DNA of 64,000 nt from the NCBI RefSeq assembly GCF_040253615.1, contig NZ_JBEJGY010000004.1, positions 3,038,001-3,102,000 on the forward strand, given 5' to 3'. Both the position numbers and the translations under genes were made by a program. The notes beneath the pieces are model-generated. The model saw nothing but the letters and a program-made list of their open reading frames with translations. It was not told the DNA's origin and made no database searches. Each line of letters begins with the position of its first letter. Position 1 is the first letter of the stretch. Origin of the DNA: Streptomyces sp. Edi4. Lineage in GTDB: Bacteria > Actinomycetota > Actinomycetes > Streptomycetales > Streptomycetaceae. Shown here piece by piece: positions 27,192 to 35,860 of the stretch.

Positions 27192-27608
27192 CTACTTGAG
27201 GTATTGGCTGATGACCGAGACCTGGGTGAGCGTGCCGAGCACCGCCGCGTCGTCCTTGGCGTGGCGCGCGACCGAATAGTCGAGATGGTTGGAGATCTGG
27301 GCGCAGGCGTCCTTCAGCGTGGAGAACTGGGTCCCCCACCGGTCGTGGACGCGCATCAGGGCATCGCCGCTGGTGAAGTTGTCGGCGCCGAGCGCCCGCG
27401 CGGCCTCGAAGGTGGACTGCCGGGCGCGGTCGCCGTCGGTCCGCAGGGCCTCGTACAGCTTGTACGCGTCGCCGCCCACCACCCCGAGGTCGTCGGCGTG
27501 CGCCACGAGGTCTCCCCCGGCGCCGGGGCCTCCCGGGTCCCCAGGAACCTGGTTCAGCCGCATGGCGACGCTCGCATGCGACTGACGCCATTCGTCCTCG
27601 AAGGCCAT
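27192..27608 (-). CDS. Small WXG-like helical protein, first gene of the cassette
   Basis: The 138-residue protein is mostly helical, with the turn motif RWG (in HDRWGTQFSTLKDACAQI) splitting two helices near residue 90, as in ESAT-6/WXG100 proteins. It has no signal sequence. It begins the three-gene unit with the 771-residue protein and a lipoprotein. By analogy with type VII substrates that leave the cell as helical pairs, it may be the partner of the large protein. No secretion ATPase (EccC) is in the window, so export would depend on one elsewhere. Confidence 0.7.
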   Translation of the reverse strand: MAFEDEWRQSHASVAMRLNQVPGDPGGPGAGGDLVAHADDLGVVGGDAYKLYEALRTDGDRARQSTFEAARALGADNFTSGDALMRVHDRWGTQFSTLKDACAQISNHLDYSVARHAKDDAAVLGTLTQVSVISQYLK

Positions 27609-27731
27609 GCCAACTCCCTGTACGGACCGGACCTTTGCCGATCGCGTACCTTACGGAGCTTGCGCGGACCTCACCAGGCGGATCCGGACAGATTCAGCCC
27701 AACGGGGTTACCGGGAAGGCCACTTGAGGCC

Positions 27732-30047
27732 TCAGGCCTGCACCACCGCCGCCTGGGGGCGGATCGGGAGGCGGTTGACCGGGCGGCCCGTCGCCGCGCG
27801 GACCGCCGAGGCGATCGCGGCCGGGGAGGTGACGACCGGCACCGCGCTGGCCGCCTTCGCGCCGAAGGGCGCCACCACATCGCGCTCCTCGACCAGCTTG
27901 ACGATGCGGATGTCGGGGGCGTCCAGGGCGGTCGGCAGGGCGTAGCCCGTGAGGTCGGGGTGGCGGATCCGGCCGCGCGAGGTGCGCAGGTTCTCCGTCA
28001 GGGCGGCGCCCACGCCCTGGGTCACACCGGCCTCGATGCGGGTGGCGAGCTGGCGGGGGTTGAGGACGCGGCCCACGTCCTGGGCGACGGCGAGTTCGAC
28101 GACGCGGACCGAGCCGAGTTCGACGTCGACGTCCACGACCGCCCGGATCGCGCAGAACGCCAGGCCCACGAACGCGTCGCCCTGGCCGGTGTCGTCGAGC
28201 GGTTCGGTGGGGTGCGGGCGGCACTGGGCGGTGGCCCAGAGTTCCTTGCCGTCCATGGCCTCGCTGACCGTGGTCGACAGGACGCCGTCGTACGACGTGA
28301 TCTTGCCGTCCGCGATCTGGAGCAGTTCCGTGGACATGCCGAACTTGTGCGCCAGGGGCTGGAGGAGCTGGGTGCGGACCATCTTGGCCGCGCGCTCCAC
28401 CGCGCCGCCGGACACCCAGGTGTGGCGGCCGTGGGTGGCGGGGCCCGCCGGGGGCTGGTCGGTGTCGACCGGCGCGACGTGCACCTCCTCGATGCCCAGG
28501 GTCTCCTGGACGATCTGGCGGGCGAGCGTGGTGAAGCCCTGGCCGGTCTCGACGGCGGCGCAGATGACCGTGGCGACGCCGTCGTGGACCTTGACCGTGG
28601 CCGTGGAGACCTCGTCGGTGCCCTCGGCGCCGAGCATGTGGACCATGCCGAGCGCGTAGCCGACCCCGCGCCGCACGGCGTCCGGCTCGCCCGCGCCCTC
28701 GGGTCCGCCCGGCAGCAGCCAGTCGTCCTCGGGCGCGTCCTTGGGCAGCACCGGGAGCGGGAAGTCCCGTACCGCGCCCAGGAGTTCGGCCACCGGGGCC
28801 GGGCAGGTGACCGTCTGGCCGGTGGGCAGCAGGTCGCCGGTGGCGAGCACATTGCGCATCCGCAGCTCGGCCGGGTCAAGACCCAACTTCGTCGCCAGTT
28901 TGTCCATTTGGCCCTCGTAGGCCGCGCACACCTGCATCGCGCCCTCGCCCCGCACATGCCCGGACGGCGGGTTGTTGGTGCGCACCGCCCAGCCCTCCAC
29001 GAAGGCGTGCGGCACGACGTAGGGGCCGCAGGCGAACGCGACGGCGGCGGCGAGGGATTCGGCGGAGGCCTCCGCGTAGGCGCCCGCGTCGAGGAGGATC
29101 TGTGCCTCCACCTTGACCAGGCGGCCCTCGGCGTCCGCGTGGTGGCGGTAGCGCAGCAGGGTGGGGTGACGGTGGGCGTGTCCGAGGAAGGACTCCTCGC
29201 GGGTCGCGGTCAGCTTGACCGGGCAGCCCGTCTTCAACGCCAGTAGCCCGAGCGGGAGTTGGAAGCTCAGGTCCTCGCGGTCGCCGGTCGCGCCGGGCAC
29301 TCCGGTCACCACGACCTTCACCCGCTCCGGTTCGAGGCCGAAGCAGGCGGCGGCCAGGTCGCGGTCGCTGTGCGGGTCGGTGGAGGCGGTGTAGAGCTCC
29401 ACGCCGCCGTCGGGCCTCGGCACCGCGAGGCCCGCCTCGGCGCCGATGGCCGCGGGGTCCTGGCGGCCGATCCGGTAAAGACCCTCGACGACGACGTCGC
29501 CGGTCACCTCGGGGTCGCCGAACTGGAGCGGGATGTGCCGGATCAAGTTGCCGTCGGGGTGCAGCGGTTCGGCCGAGAACGCCTTCTCCGGGTCGGTGAC
29601 CGGTTCCAGCACCTCGTACTCGACGGCGATCGCGGCGGCCGCCAGGCGCGCGGTGTCCGGATGGTCGGCGGCCACGGCGGCGATGGGCTCGCCGTGGTGG
29701 CGTACGAACTCGGAGGCGAAGACCGGACGGTCGGCGACGCGGCGCCCGAAGGCGGGCTCGCCGGGCACGTCGGCGTGGGTCACCACGGCCCGTACGCCCG
29801 GCATGGCGGCGGCGGCCGCGGTGTCGATCGAGACGATACGGGCGTACGCGTGCGGCGCGCGCAGCACGGCCGCCCACAGCAGACCCTCGGCCCACAGATC
29901 GGCCGCGTAGGGGAAGGTCCCCTCGGTCTTGGCCCGCGCCTCGACGGGCGCGAGCGACGCGCCGATCCCGTGCGTGGGCGGCTGCTGCTCCGGCCCCGCC
30001 GCCGAAGCGGCGCCTTCGGCCGTCGCGGTGGCTGCGTCGTTGCTCAC
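27732..30047 (-). CDS. Xanthine-dehydrogenase-like molybdenum subunit lacking the catalytic Glu
   Basis: The 771-residue protein has the full layout of XDH/aldehyde oxidase large subunits: the a/b-hammerhead domain in residues 30-140 and the molybdopterin-binding domain to the end. Two core motifs are changed. The glycine-rich loop usually GGFGGKED reads GATGDRED, and the GAKGVGE motif near the C-terminus reads GAKAASA, so the active-site base Glu is Ala735. The VRGEGAMQ loop is partly kept. GTG 30047 overlaps the upstream stop and follows GGAGG. The protein probably binds a cofactor-like site, yet classical purine hydroxylation is unlikely. It might act on a different substrate or by a different mechanism. 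Confidence 0.85.
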   Translation of the reverse strand: MSNDAATATAEGAASAAGPEQQPPTHGIGASLAPVEARAKTEGTFPYAADLWAEGLLWAAVLRAPHAYARIVSIDTAAAAAMPGVRAVVTHADVPGEPAFGRRVADRPVFASEFVRHHGEPIAAVAADHPDTARLAAAAIAVEYEVLEPVTDPEKAFSAEPLHPDGNLIRHIPLQFGDPEVTGDVVVEGLYRIGRQDPAAIGAEAGLAVPRPDGGVELYTASTDPHSDRDLAAACFGLEPERVKVVVTGVPGATGDREDLSFQLPLGLLALKTGCPVKLTATREESFLGHAHRHPTLLRYRHHADAEGRLVKVEAQILLDAGAYAEASAESLAAAVAFACGPYVVPHAFVEGWAVRTNNPPSGHVRGEGAMQVCAAYEGQMDKLATKLGLDPAELRMRNVLATGDLLPTGQTVTCPAPVAELLGAVRDFPLPVLPKDAPEDDWLLPGGPEGAGEPDAVRRGVGYALGMVHMLGAEGTDEVSTATVKVHDGVATVICAAVETGQGFTTLARQIVQETLGIEEVHVAPVDTDQPPAGPATHGRHTWVSGGAVERAAKMVRTQLLQPLAHKFGMSTELLQIADGKITSYDGVLSTTVSEAMDGKELWATAQCRPHPTEPLDDTGQGDAFVGLAFCAIRAVVDVDVELGSVRVVELAVAQDVGRVLNPRQLATRIEAGVTQGVGAALTENLRTSRGRIRHPDLTGYALPTALDAPDIRIVKLVEERDVVAPFGAKAASAVPVVTSPAAIASAVRAATGRPVNRLPIRPQAAVVQA

Positions 30048-32125
30048 GCCATGCCTCCGTCGTGCGTGTGCGGGGGCTGCACGCTGCCGGCCCCCGGGGG
30101 TGCCTGGTGCGGGATGCGGGGCTCGTCGGCCGGCGCTCCGGCCGCCTCGCGCGCCGCCACCACGTCCTTCACGGCGTCGAGCACGCCCCGGTAGCCGGAG
30201 CAGCGGCACAGGTTGCCGCAGAGGGCCTGGCGCGTTTCGAGCTCGGTGGGCGCGTGGTTGCCTTCGAGCAGGTCGTGCACGGTCATCGCCATGCCGGGGA
30301 TGCAGAAGCCGCACTGCACGGCGCCGCATTCGGCCAACGCGCGCTGTACGTCGGAGGGTTCACCGTCGGTGGCAAGCCCCTCGACGGTGCGGACCTCGCT
30401 CCCGGCGGCGGTCGCCGCGGGCACCAGGCAGGAGGCGACGAGCCGCCCGTCCACCTGGACGTTGCACGCCCCGCACTCGCCCTGCGAGCAGCCGTCCTTG
30501 GCGCCTGCGAGCCCGAGCCGTTCGCGCAGCACGTACAGCAGCGACTCGCCGACCCAGGCCTCGGTGACGGGCCGGTCGGCGCCGTTGACACGCAACACGT
30601 AGGAGGCGCGGGGGTGTTCGAGGTCGGAGGCGGGGGTCACGTCGGCGGGCGGTGCGGCCGGCTCGGCGGTGGGCGCGGTCGGCTCGGCGGTCGGCGCGTC
30701 TTCGGGCGCGGTGGGCGCGGCGACGGCTTCGGGTGACGCGGGCTCGGGGGCGGCGGGCGCGGGCTCCGGTTCGGGCTGGGGCTCCGATGCGGATGCGGGG
30801 GCTTCGGGGCCCGGGGTGGCGGACTCGGTGATGAGGGTGGCGTCCGGGCCAGGGGGGGTGGCCGGGTCGCCGGTGGGAGCGGTCGCGTGGGCGGCGGACT
30901 CGGGCGCGGTGGGCTCGGGCGCGGTGGGCGCGGTGGGCTCACCGGGGGCGGCGGGTGCGCCGGTTGCCTCCGGGGCAGCCGTTTCGGGCTCGGGCTCGGG
31001 GGCGGCTTCCGCCACGGGCTCGGCGGCAGACGTTTCCGGGAGCGGGTGCGGCTGCGGTACCGACCCGGCTTCGGGGGCCGGGGCTGGCGCCGGGTGCGGT
31101 CCGGGGGCCGGGTGCGGGGCGGGTGCCGCGTCCGGGTACGGCTGTGGCACCGCCTCGGCGTGCGGCTGCTCGGGGGGCTGGGGGTACGCGTGCGGGAACG
31201 GGTTGGACGCAGGGCTGTCTTCGTACCCCGGGGCGCCCGAATCGTCGCGTGCGTCCGGCACTCGTGGCGTCTGCGGCGGCGTCGTGGTACCCGGCGCGGC
31301 CGACGCTTCCGGGGCGTCCGCGGCCGTGTGCCCGGCCGGGGCGACCGGCGCGTGCGGTGCCACCGGCGCGTGCGGCGACGCGGGTGTCACGGGCGCGTCC
31401 GGGATGTTCCGCGCGTCCGGCGCGTCCGCGTCGCCGGGCGCGCTCGGCGCGTGCTCCTGGGTCCCGGTCGCGGGGTGCGGCGCGGGCTCGGGGAACTGGT
31501 GGGCCCAGGGCGCGGGCGCGCCGCCGGGAAGCGTGGCGGGCGGGGTCGAACCCCACTGCTCGATCAACGACGAGGTGGTGAACTCGCCGGATTCCTCCGG
31601 GAGTTCACCCTGCGCGACCGGGATCGTCCACTGGCCGGTGCCCGCGAGGGAGGGCTCGTCGACGAAGTTCCACTGGGCCGTGGCCGAGGGGTCGTGGGCG
31701 GGGTGCGTCGGGGTCGCGGGCTGCGGGGTGGGCGCGGGGGGCTCCGGCCACACCACCGTCTGCGCGCCGGGCGCGTGCTCGGTCTCGGGCGCGCCGGACG
31801 GGCCCTGGCCGGACAGCTCCGTCGGGATGCGCCAGACGCCGGTGGCACCCGGATCCGTGGCGGCGGCCGGGGTGAGCGGCACGATCATGGGCGGCACATA
31901 GCCGTGCCCGGGCGCCTCGAGGGGCGCGCCCATCATGTCCATGTCCGGGGGCAGCTGGACGAACGCCGTGGCGTCCGGCTCGTACTCGCCGCCGTGCGGC
32001 ACCGGCTCCCAGCCGCCGTACCCGTGGGCCTGGCCGTAGCCGTACCCGTACGCCCGCGCGGACTCCTGCTCGCGCTCGGGCTCGTACGCCCGCTCGGGCT
32101 CGTGTTCGTTGTCGCGGTCGGTCAC
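30044..32125 (-). CDS. 2Fe-2S subunit of XDH-like enzyme with ~500-residue disordered N-terminus
   Basis: The 693-residue product ends in a standard XDH small-subunit domain (from about residue 507). Cysteines 546, 551, 554 and 566 bind the plant-type 2Fe-2S cluster, and the helical domain with QCGFC (605, 608) and CRC (640, 642) binds the second. Usual length for this subunit is about 160-190 residues. The first 500 residues are Pro/Ala/Glu/Thr-rich, Tyr-rich at the start, without a predicted fold, signal peptide or membrane helix. The same reading frame carries both parts without interruption, and the gene overlaps neighbours on each side by 4 bases, so it is not an assembly fusion of separate genes. 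Confidence 0.9.
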   Translation of the reverse strand: MTDRDNEHEPERAYEPEREQESARAYGYGYGQAHGYGGWEPVPHGGEYEPDATAFVQLPPDMDMMGAPLEAPGHGYVPPMIVPLTPAAATDPGATGVWRIPTELSGQGPSGAPETEHAPGAQTVVWPEPPAPTPQPATPTHPAHDPSATAQWNFVDEPSLAGTGQWTIPVAQGELPEESGEFTTSSLIEQWGSTPPATLPGGAPAPWAHQFPEPAPHPATGTQEHAPSAPGDADAPDARNIPDAPVTPASPHAPVAPHAPVAPAGHTAADAPEASAAPGTTTPPQTPRVPDARDDSGAPGYEDSPASNPFPHAYPQPPEQPHAEAVPQPYPDAAPAPHPAPGPHPAPAPAPEAGSVPQPHPLPETSAAEPVAEAAPEPEPETAAPEATGAPAAPGEPTAPTAPEPTAPESAAHATAPTGDPATPPGPDATLITESATPGPEAPASASEPQPEPEPAPAAPEPASPEAVAAPTAPEDAPTAEPTAPTAEPAAPPADVTPASDLEHPRASYVLRVNGADRPVTEAWVGESLLYVLRERLGLAGAKDGCSQGECGACNVQVDGRLVASCLVPAATAAGSEVRTVEGLATDGEPSDVQRALAECGAVQCGFCIPGMAMTVHDLLEGNHAPTELETRQALCGNLCRCSGYRGVLDAVKDVVAAREAAGAPADEPRIPHQAPPGAGSVQPPHTHDGGMA

Positions 32126-33021
32126 GACAGCGCCCTCCCCAGTGCTCGTCGGGCCAACGCGGCGACGGTGCGCCGCAGATGCAGTACGGCGGGCGAGAGG
32201 GGCGGCGGGGGCGAGCCGTCCGTGGGGGGCGCCGGGTCGGGTACGCAGGCGGCGGCCACGTACTCGCCGAACGCGCCGAGCGCCTCGGGGGCGAGGGCGG
32301 CGCGCTCACCGTCCCAGTCGATGAGCGAGGCGATCCAGTGCTCGGCCTCGAGGGGGCGCAGGGGCATCGGCGCGATGGCGCCGACGGCGCACCGCACGCC
32401 GCGCCGGGCGGGGTCGAGGACGACGGCGACCGAGGCGGTCGCGCGGCCGGGTCCGGTGCGGCCGGTCGCCTTGAGGAAAACTTGGGGCGCGTGCAGCAGC
32501 GGCACCCGGACATAACCGATCAACTCGGCCGGGGCCAGCATGTCGCGGCCCGCCAGCAGATGCGACACCGGGAGCTCGCGGCGCGCGCCATCGGGGCCCG
32601 CGATGACGAGAGTGGCTTCGAGGGCGGCGAGCACGGGCAGCGCGTCGCCGGTGGGGGCGGCGGAGGCGATGTTGCCGCCGAGGGTGCCCGCGTTGCGGAT
32701 CTGCGGGGGCCCGGCGGCGCGCGCGGCGGCGGCGAGCGCCGGAATGAGCGCCGCGAAGTCGGGGCGCCCCATCCGCGCGTGCGTGAGCCCGGCGCCCAGC
32801 AGGGCATGGCCGTCCTGGTACTGCCAGCCACGGATCTCGTTGATGCGGCCGAGTCCGACGAGTCCCGCGGGGCGCAGCAGACCCCGGTTCACCGCCGCCA
32901 TCAGGTCGGTGCCGCCGGCGACGGGCACGGCGGCGGGCATGGCCGCGAGAGCCGCCACGGCCTCGTCGAGCGAGACCGGCAGCGTCACCGACTGCGCCGT
33001 CTGCGGTGCGTGCGTGGTCAA
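32122..33021 (-). CDS. FAD-binding subunit of XDH-like enzyme
   Basis: The 299-residue protein has the FAD domain of molybdenum hydroxylases (XdhB/CoxM type): PVAGGTDLMAAVNRG binds the pyrophosphate, and AGTLGGNIASAAPTGDALP is the second flavin loop. The C-terminal CO_deh_flav part is present. The start is TTG 33021, because GGAAGGGG stands 7-8 bases before it and no ATG or GTG with such a site lies near; the frame is open further upstream, so a longer product cannot be excluded. It leads a three-gene operon (FAD, Fe-S, Mo subunits) in the order of CO dehydrogenase-like enzymes, all joined by overlaps. Confidence 0.85.
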   Translation of the reverse strand: MTTHAPQTAQSVTLPVSLDEAVAALAAMPAAVPVAGGTDLMAAVNRGLLRPAGLVGLGRINEIRGWQYQDGHALLGAGLTHARMGRPDFAALIPALAAAARAAGPPQIRNAGTLGGNIASAAPTGDALPVLAALEATLVIAGPDGARRELPVSHLLAGRDMLAPAELIGYVRVPLLHAPQVFLKATGRTGPGRATASVAVVLDPARRGVRCAVGAIAPMPLRPLEAEHWIASLIDWDGERAALAPEALGAFGEYVAAACVPDPAPPTDGSPPPPLSPAVLHLRRTVAALARRALGRALS

Positions 33022-33364
33022 CCCAGCTGCCCCTTCCCGGTGTCCCGGCCGTACGACTGTGCCGTCTGTGGCCACCTGCTGATGGCCGTACCGTACGTGC
33101 TCACAGCCCGGACGTGGCAACTCTGGCACATCTTCCGTACCGCCCGACGGGAGGGTCCACGAAGCTCACTTCTGTCCCCGCTCCGGGGAATGTTCCGGTT
33201 TCGCAAGCCTTGCGCGACTTGTGCGCCTTGTGCGGTACGCCTCGTTCCGCACGCCGGGTGTTCGTCACAGCGGTCTTCCTCGCAGCCGGTCGTGGCCGGG
33301 CGGCCGTGACCCGGGGCCACGCTCCCAGGAGGACGGCCGCCGAGCGGTCACCTTGGGCCGTGGC
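33022..33364. other. Intergenic region upstream of the XDH-like operon
   Basis: These 343 bases separate the TTG start of the operon from the stop of the hexosaminidase gene on the same strand. Repeats of a TTGTGCGSCTTGTGCGG type and GTACG-rich words lie in the middle (about 33210-33250). I see no convincing -35/-10 pair, no tRNA, and no clear terminator for the hexosaminidase gene. Confidence 0.3.
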
Positions 33365-35110
33365 TCACCTGTTTGGGGGCGCCCCCTCGATCGGGCGTCC
33401 GAGCACACCGGGGCGCCGCTGCCACGGCAACGGGCCCGTGGGCGGCCGGTAATCGACGCCGAGGGCGTCAAGGCGCCGGTAGTGGGCGGTCATTCGCGCC
33501 TCGAAATCCGCGAAGTCGCGGTCGGCGGGGGCGGGCAGGGCGCTCCAGGCGACCTCGGCGAAGGCGGCGAGGCGGGGGAAGGTCTGGTAGTCGACGCGGG
33601 CCTGGTTCTCCATCACCTCGGTCCACACGTTGGCCTGGGTGCCCAGGATGTGGGCGGCGGCCTCGGGGCCGAGCCCGGCCGGAACGGGCTCGAACCGGTA
33701 GACGTCCTCCAGCGTGCGCACGAACCCGATGGGCATGGGCTCTTCGGCCCCCGGGGCCTGGCGGTGGTCCAAGTACACGTACTGCTCGGGGCACATCACC
33801 ACGTCGTGCCCGGCCTCGGCGGCGGCGACGCCGGCGCCGTATCCCCGCCAGGACGCGACGGCCGCGCCGGGCGCGAGACCGCCCTCCAGGATCTCGTCCC
33901 ACCCGATGAGCCGGCGCCCGCGCGCGCTGAGCCAGGTGTCGAAGTGCCGGATGATCCAGGACTGGAGCTCGTTCTCACCGGCGAGCCCGAGCTCGCGGAT
34001 CCGCGCCTGGGCGATGTCCGACTTCTGCCACTGGTCCTTGGGGCACTCGTCGCCCCCGATGTGGATGAACGGCGAGACGTCCTCGGGGAAAAGCTCCAGC
34101 ACCTCCTCCAACACGCCTTCGTAGAAGCGGAGGGTGGTGTCAGTGGGGGCGAGTACGTTCGGATTGACGCCCCAGGTGTCCCAGACGGAGAGGGAGGCGG
34201 TGTCGATGACGTCGGTGTTGCCGAGTTCGGGGTACGCGGCGATGGCGGCCTGCGAGTGGCCGGGGAGGTCGATCTCCGGGACGACGCGGATATGCCGCTC
34301 GGCGGCGTACGCGACGATCTCGCGGATGTCGTCCTGGGTGTAGTAACCCCCGTGCGGCTTCTCGTCCCACAGGGGTGAGGCGCGGTGCCCCCATTTGGTG
34401 CGGCCGCGCCACGCGCCGACGTCGGTGAGCCGGGGGTGGCGCTTGATCTCGATCCGCCAGCCCTGGTCGTCGGTGAGGTGGAAGTGGAAGACGTTGAGCT
34501 TGTGGGCGGCGATGAGGTCGAGGTAGCGCAGTACGCCGTCCTTCGGCATGAAGTGCCGGGCCACGTCGAGCATGAGCCCGCGCCAGGCGAACCGGGGTTC
34601 GTCCGCCACGCTGACCTGCGGCAGCGCCCAGCTCTGACCGGCGCCCCTGAGCGGGGCCCGCCGGAACGCCTCCGGCCCCAGCAGCTGGCGCAGCGTCTGG
34701 ATGCCCCGGAAGAGGCCGGCGGGGGTGGGGGATTCGAGGAGGACGGCGACGTTCTCGACGGAGCGGTCGGTGGTGAGGCGGTAGCCCTCCGGGTGGGTGG
34801 GGTTGCCCGTGCCGGCGGGGCCCGCGGGGACGGCGGGGACGGCGGGGACGGCGGGGGTGAGGCGCAGGACGATGCCGTCCGGGGTGGGGGCTCCGCCCGG
34901 GAGGGGGAGGCCGGTCGCGGCGCCGATGGTGTTTCGGAGGAGTGGGGCGAGGGGTTCGGTGCCGGGGGCGGTGTGGAGGGTGGTCGTGGGGCAGAGGCGG
35001 GTCAGGGGGGTGAGGGGGTGGGGGGCTGGGGTGGGGGTGTCGTGGGTGAGGAGGGTGCGGGGGGCGGGGATGAGGGTGTGGGCGGGGTTGGTGGGGGGGT
35101 TGGTGGGCAT
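33365..35110 (-). CDS. Beta-N-acetylhexosaminidase, glycoside hydrolase family 20
   Basis: The 581-residue enzyme removes terminal N-acetylglucosamine or galactosamine from chito-oligosaccharides and similar glycans by substrate-assisted catalysis. The GH20b domain (about 15-165) is followed by the catalytic barrel from FAWRGLMLDVARHFMPKDG onward; the catalytic pair D354-E355 lies in HIGGDECPK. There is no signal peptide or lipobox, so it appears to act in the cytoplasm on imported sugar, which fits the sugar importer encoded next to it. Residues 85-105 are a simple Pro/Ala/Val repeat. ATG 35110 has GGA-containing spacing upstream. Confidence 0.92.
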   Translation of the reverse strand: MPTNPPTNPAHTLIPAPRTLLTHDTPTPAPHPLTPLTRLCPTTTLHTAPGTEPLAPLLRNTIGAATGLPLPGGAPTPDGIVLRLTPAVPAVPAVPAGPAGTGNPTHPEGYRLTTDRSVENVAVLLESPTPAGLFRGIQTLRQLLGPEAFRRAPLRGAGQSWALPQVSVADEPRFAWRGLMLDVARHFMPKDGVLRYLDLIAAHKLNVFHFHLTDDQGWRIEIKRHPRLTDVGAWRGRTKWGHRASPLWDEKPHGGYYTQDDIREIVAYAAERHIRVVPEIDLPGHSQAAIAAYPELGNTDVIDTASLSVWDTWGVNPNVLAPTDTTLRFYEGVLEEVLELFPEDVSPFIHIGGDECPKDQWQKSDIAQARIRELGLAGENELQSWIIRHFDTWLSARGRRLIGWDEILEGGLAPGAAVASWRGYGAGVAAAEAGHDVVMCPEQYVYLDHRQAPGAEEPMPIGFVRTLEDVYRFEPVPAGLGPEAAAHILGTQANVWTEVMENQARVDYQTFPRLAAFAEVAWSALPAPADRDFADFEARMTAHYRRLDALGVDYRPPTGPLPWQRRPGVLGRPIEGAPPNR

Positions 35111-35860
35111 GGGTGGTCCTTCGGTTTGGTTTGCCCCTCCCCGCCCCTTCCCGAAACCCGCCGGGGGTGGGAGGGGGTGCGGGTACGGGGTGGTGGGTGC
35201 GGCGGGGCCGGGGGGACCGATCGCGCAGTTCCCCGCGCCCCTCAAGAGGCTTGCGTTCGGGTGCGGGCCCTGGTCACTTCTCGCGCCATTCCCCGCGCCC
35301 CTCAAGAGGCTTGCGTTCGGGTGCGGGCCCTGGTCACTTCCCGCGCAGTTCCCCGCGCCCCTTAAAGGGTTTGGCGTTCGGGTGCGGGCCCTGGTCGCTT
35401 CTCGCGCAGTTCCCCGCGCCCCTGGCGGGGTTGGTGCTGGCCCGCACAGGCAATCTCAGCCTGTCCGGCATTTGAGGACGAGGACGTTCAGGCCGAACGG
35501 GGTCTGGGGCGGAGCCCCAGGGTCTTTCACCCCCGGCGGGTTTAGGGAAGGGGCGGGGAGGGGCCAGATCCTGGACGGCAACCCCGGCGACGTTCCCAGG
35601 CCCGGGAGGGGCCAGACCCGGTCCGGGGCGGCACCCCGGCGACGCGTACCCGGGCTGGCCGGGGCCAGAAGCGGTCCGGGTGGCAGCCCGGCGGATGCCT
35701 GGCCCGGGAGGGGTCAGACCCGGTCCGGGGTGGCACCCCGGCGACGCGTACCCGGGCTGGCCGGGGCCAGAAGCGGTCCGGGTGGCAGCCCGGCGGATGC
35801 CTGGCCCGGGTCGGGAGGGGCCGGAACGGGGATGGCGCCCGGGTGGAGGCGTACCCGGGG
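35111..35860. repeat. Modular intergenic repeat tract 2 (60-bp and 102-bp tandems)
   Basis: This tract lies downstream of the sugar ABC operon. Between 35223 and about 35440 the module GCGCAGTTCCCCGCGCCCCT is repeated with a 60-bp period (starts 35223, 35283, 35343, 35404), each followed by a CGTTCGGGTGCGGGCCCTGGTC block. Between about 35610 and 35812 a second, unrelated sequence of 102 bp is present nearly twice (CAGACCCGGTCCGGGG at 35613 and 35715). The flank near 35130 and 35540 has the CGGGTTT-GGGAAGGGGCGGGG module also seen in tracts 1 and 3. It has no coding content that I can support. Confidence 0.88.

Noticed and set aside
25321..27279. Plus-strand open frame opposite the WXG-type gene
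   Set aside because: No start signal, no recognised domain, and composition typical of a shadow frame; the minus-strand gene has helical domains and a strong ribosome site.
24212..27608. Integrative element inserted in tRNA-Cys
   Set aside because: Position is suggestive, but no integrase, excisionase or repeated tRNA 3' end was found, so a mobile element cannot be claimed.
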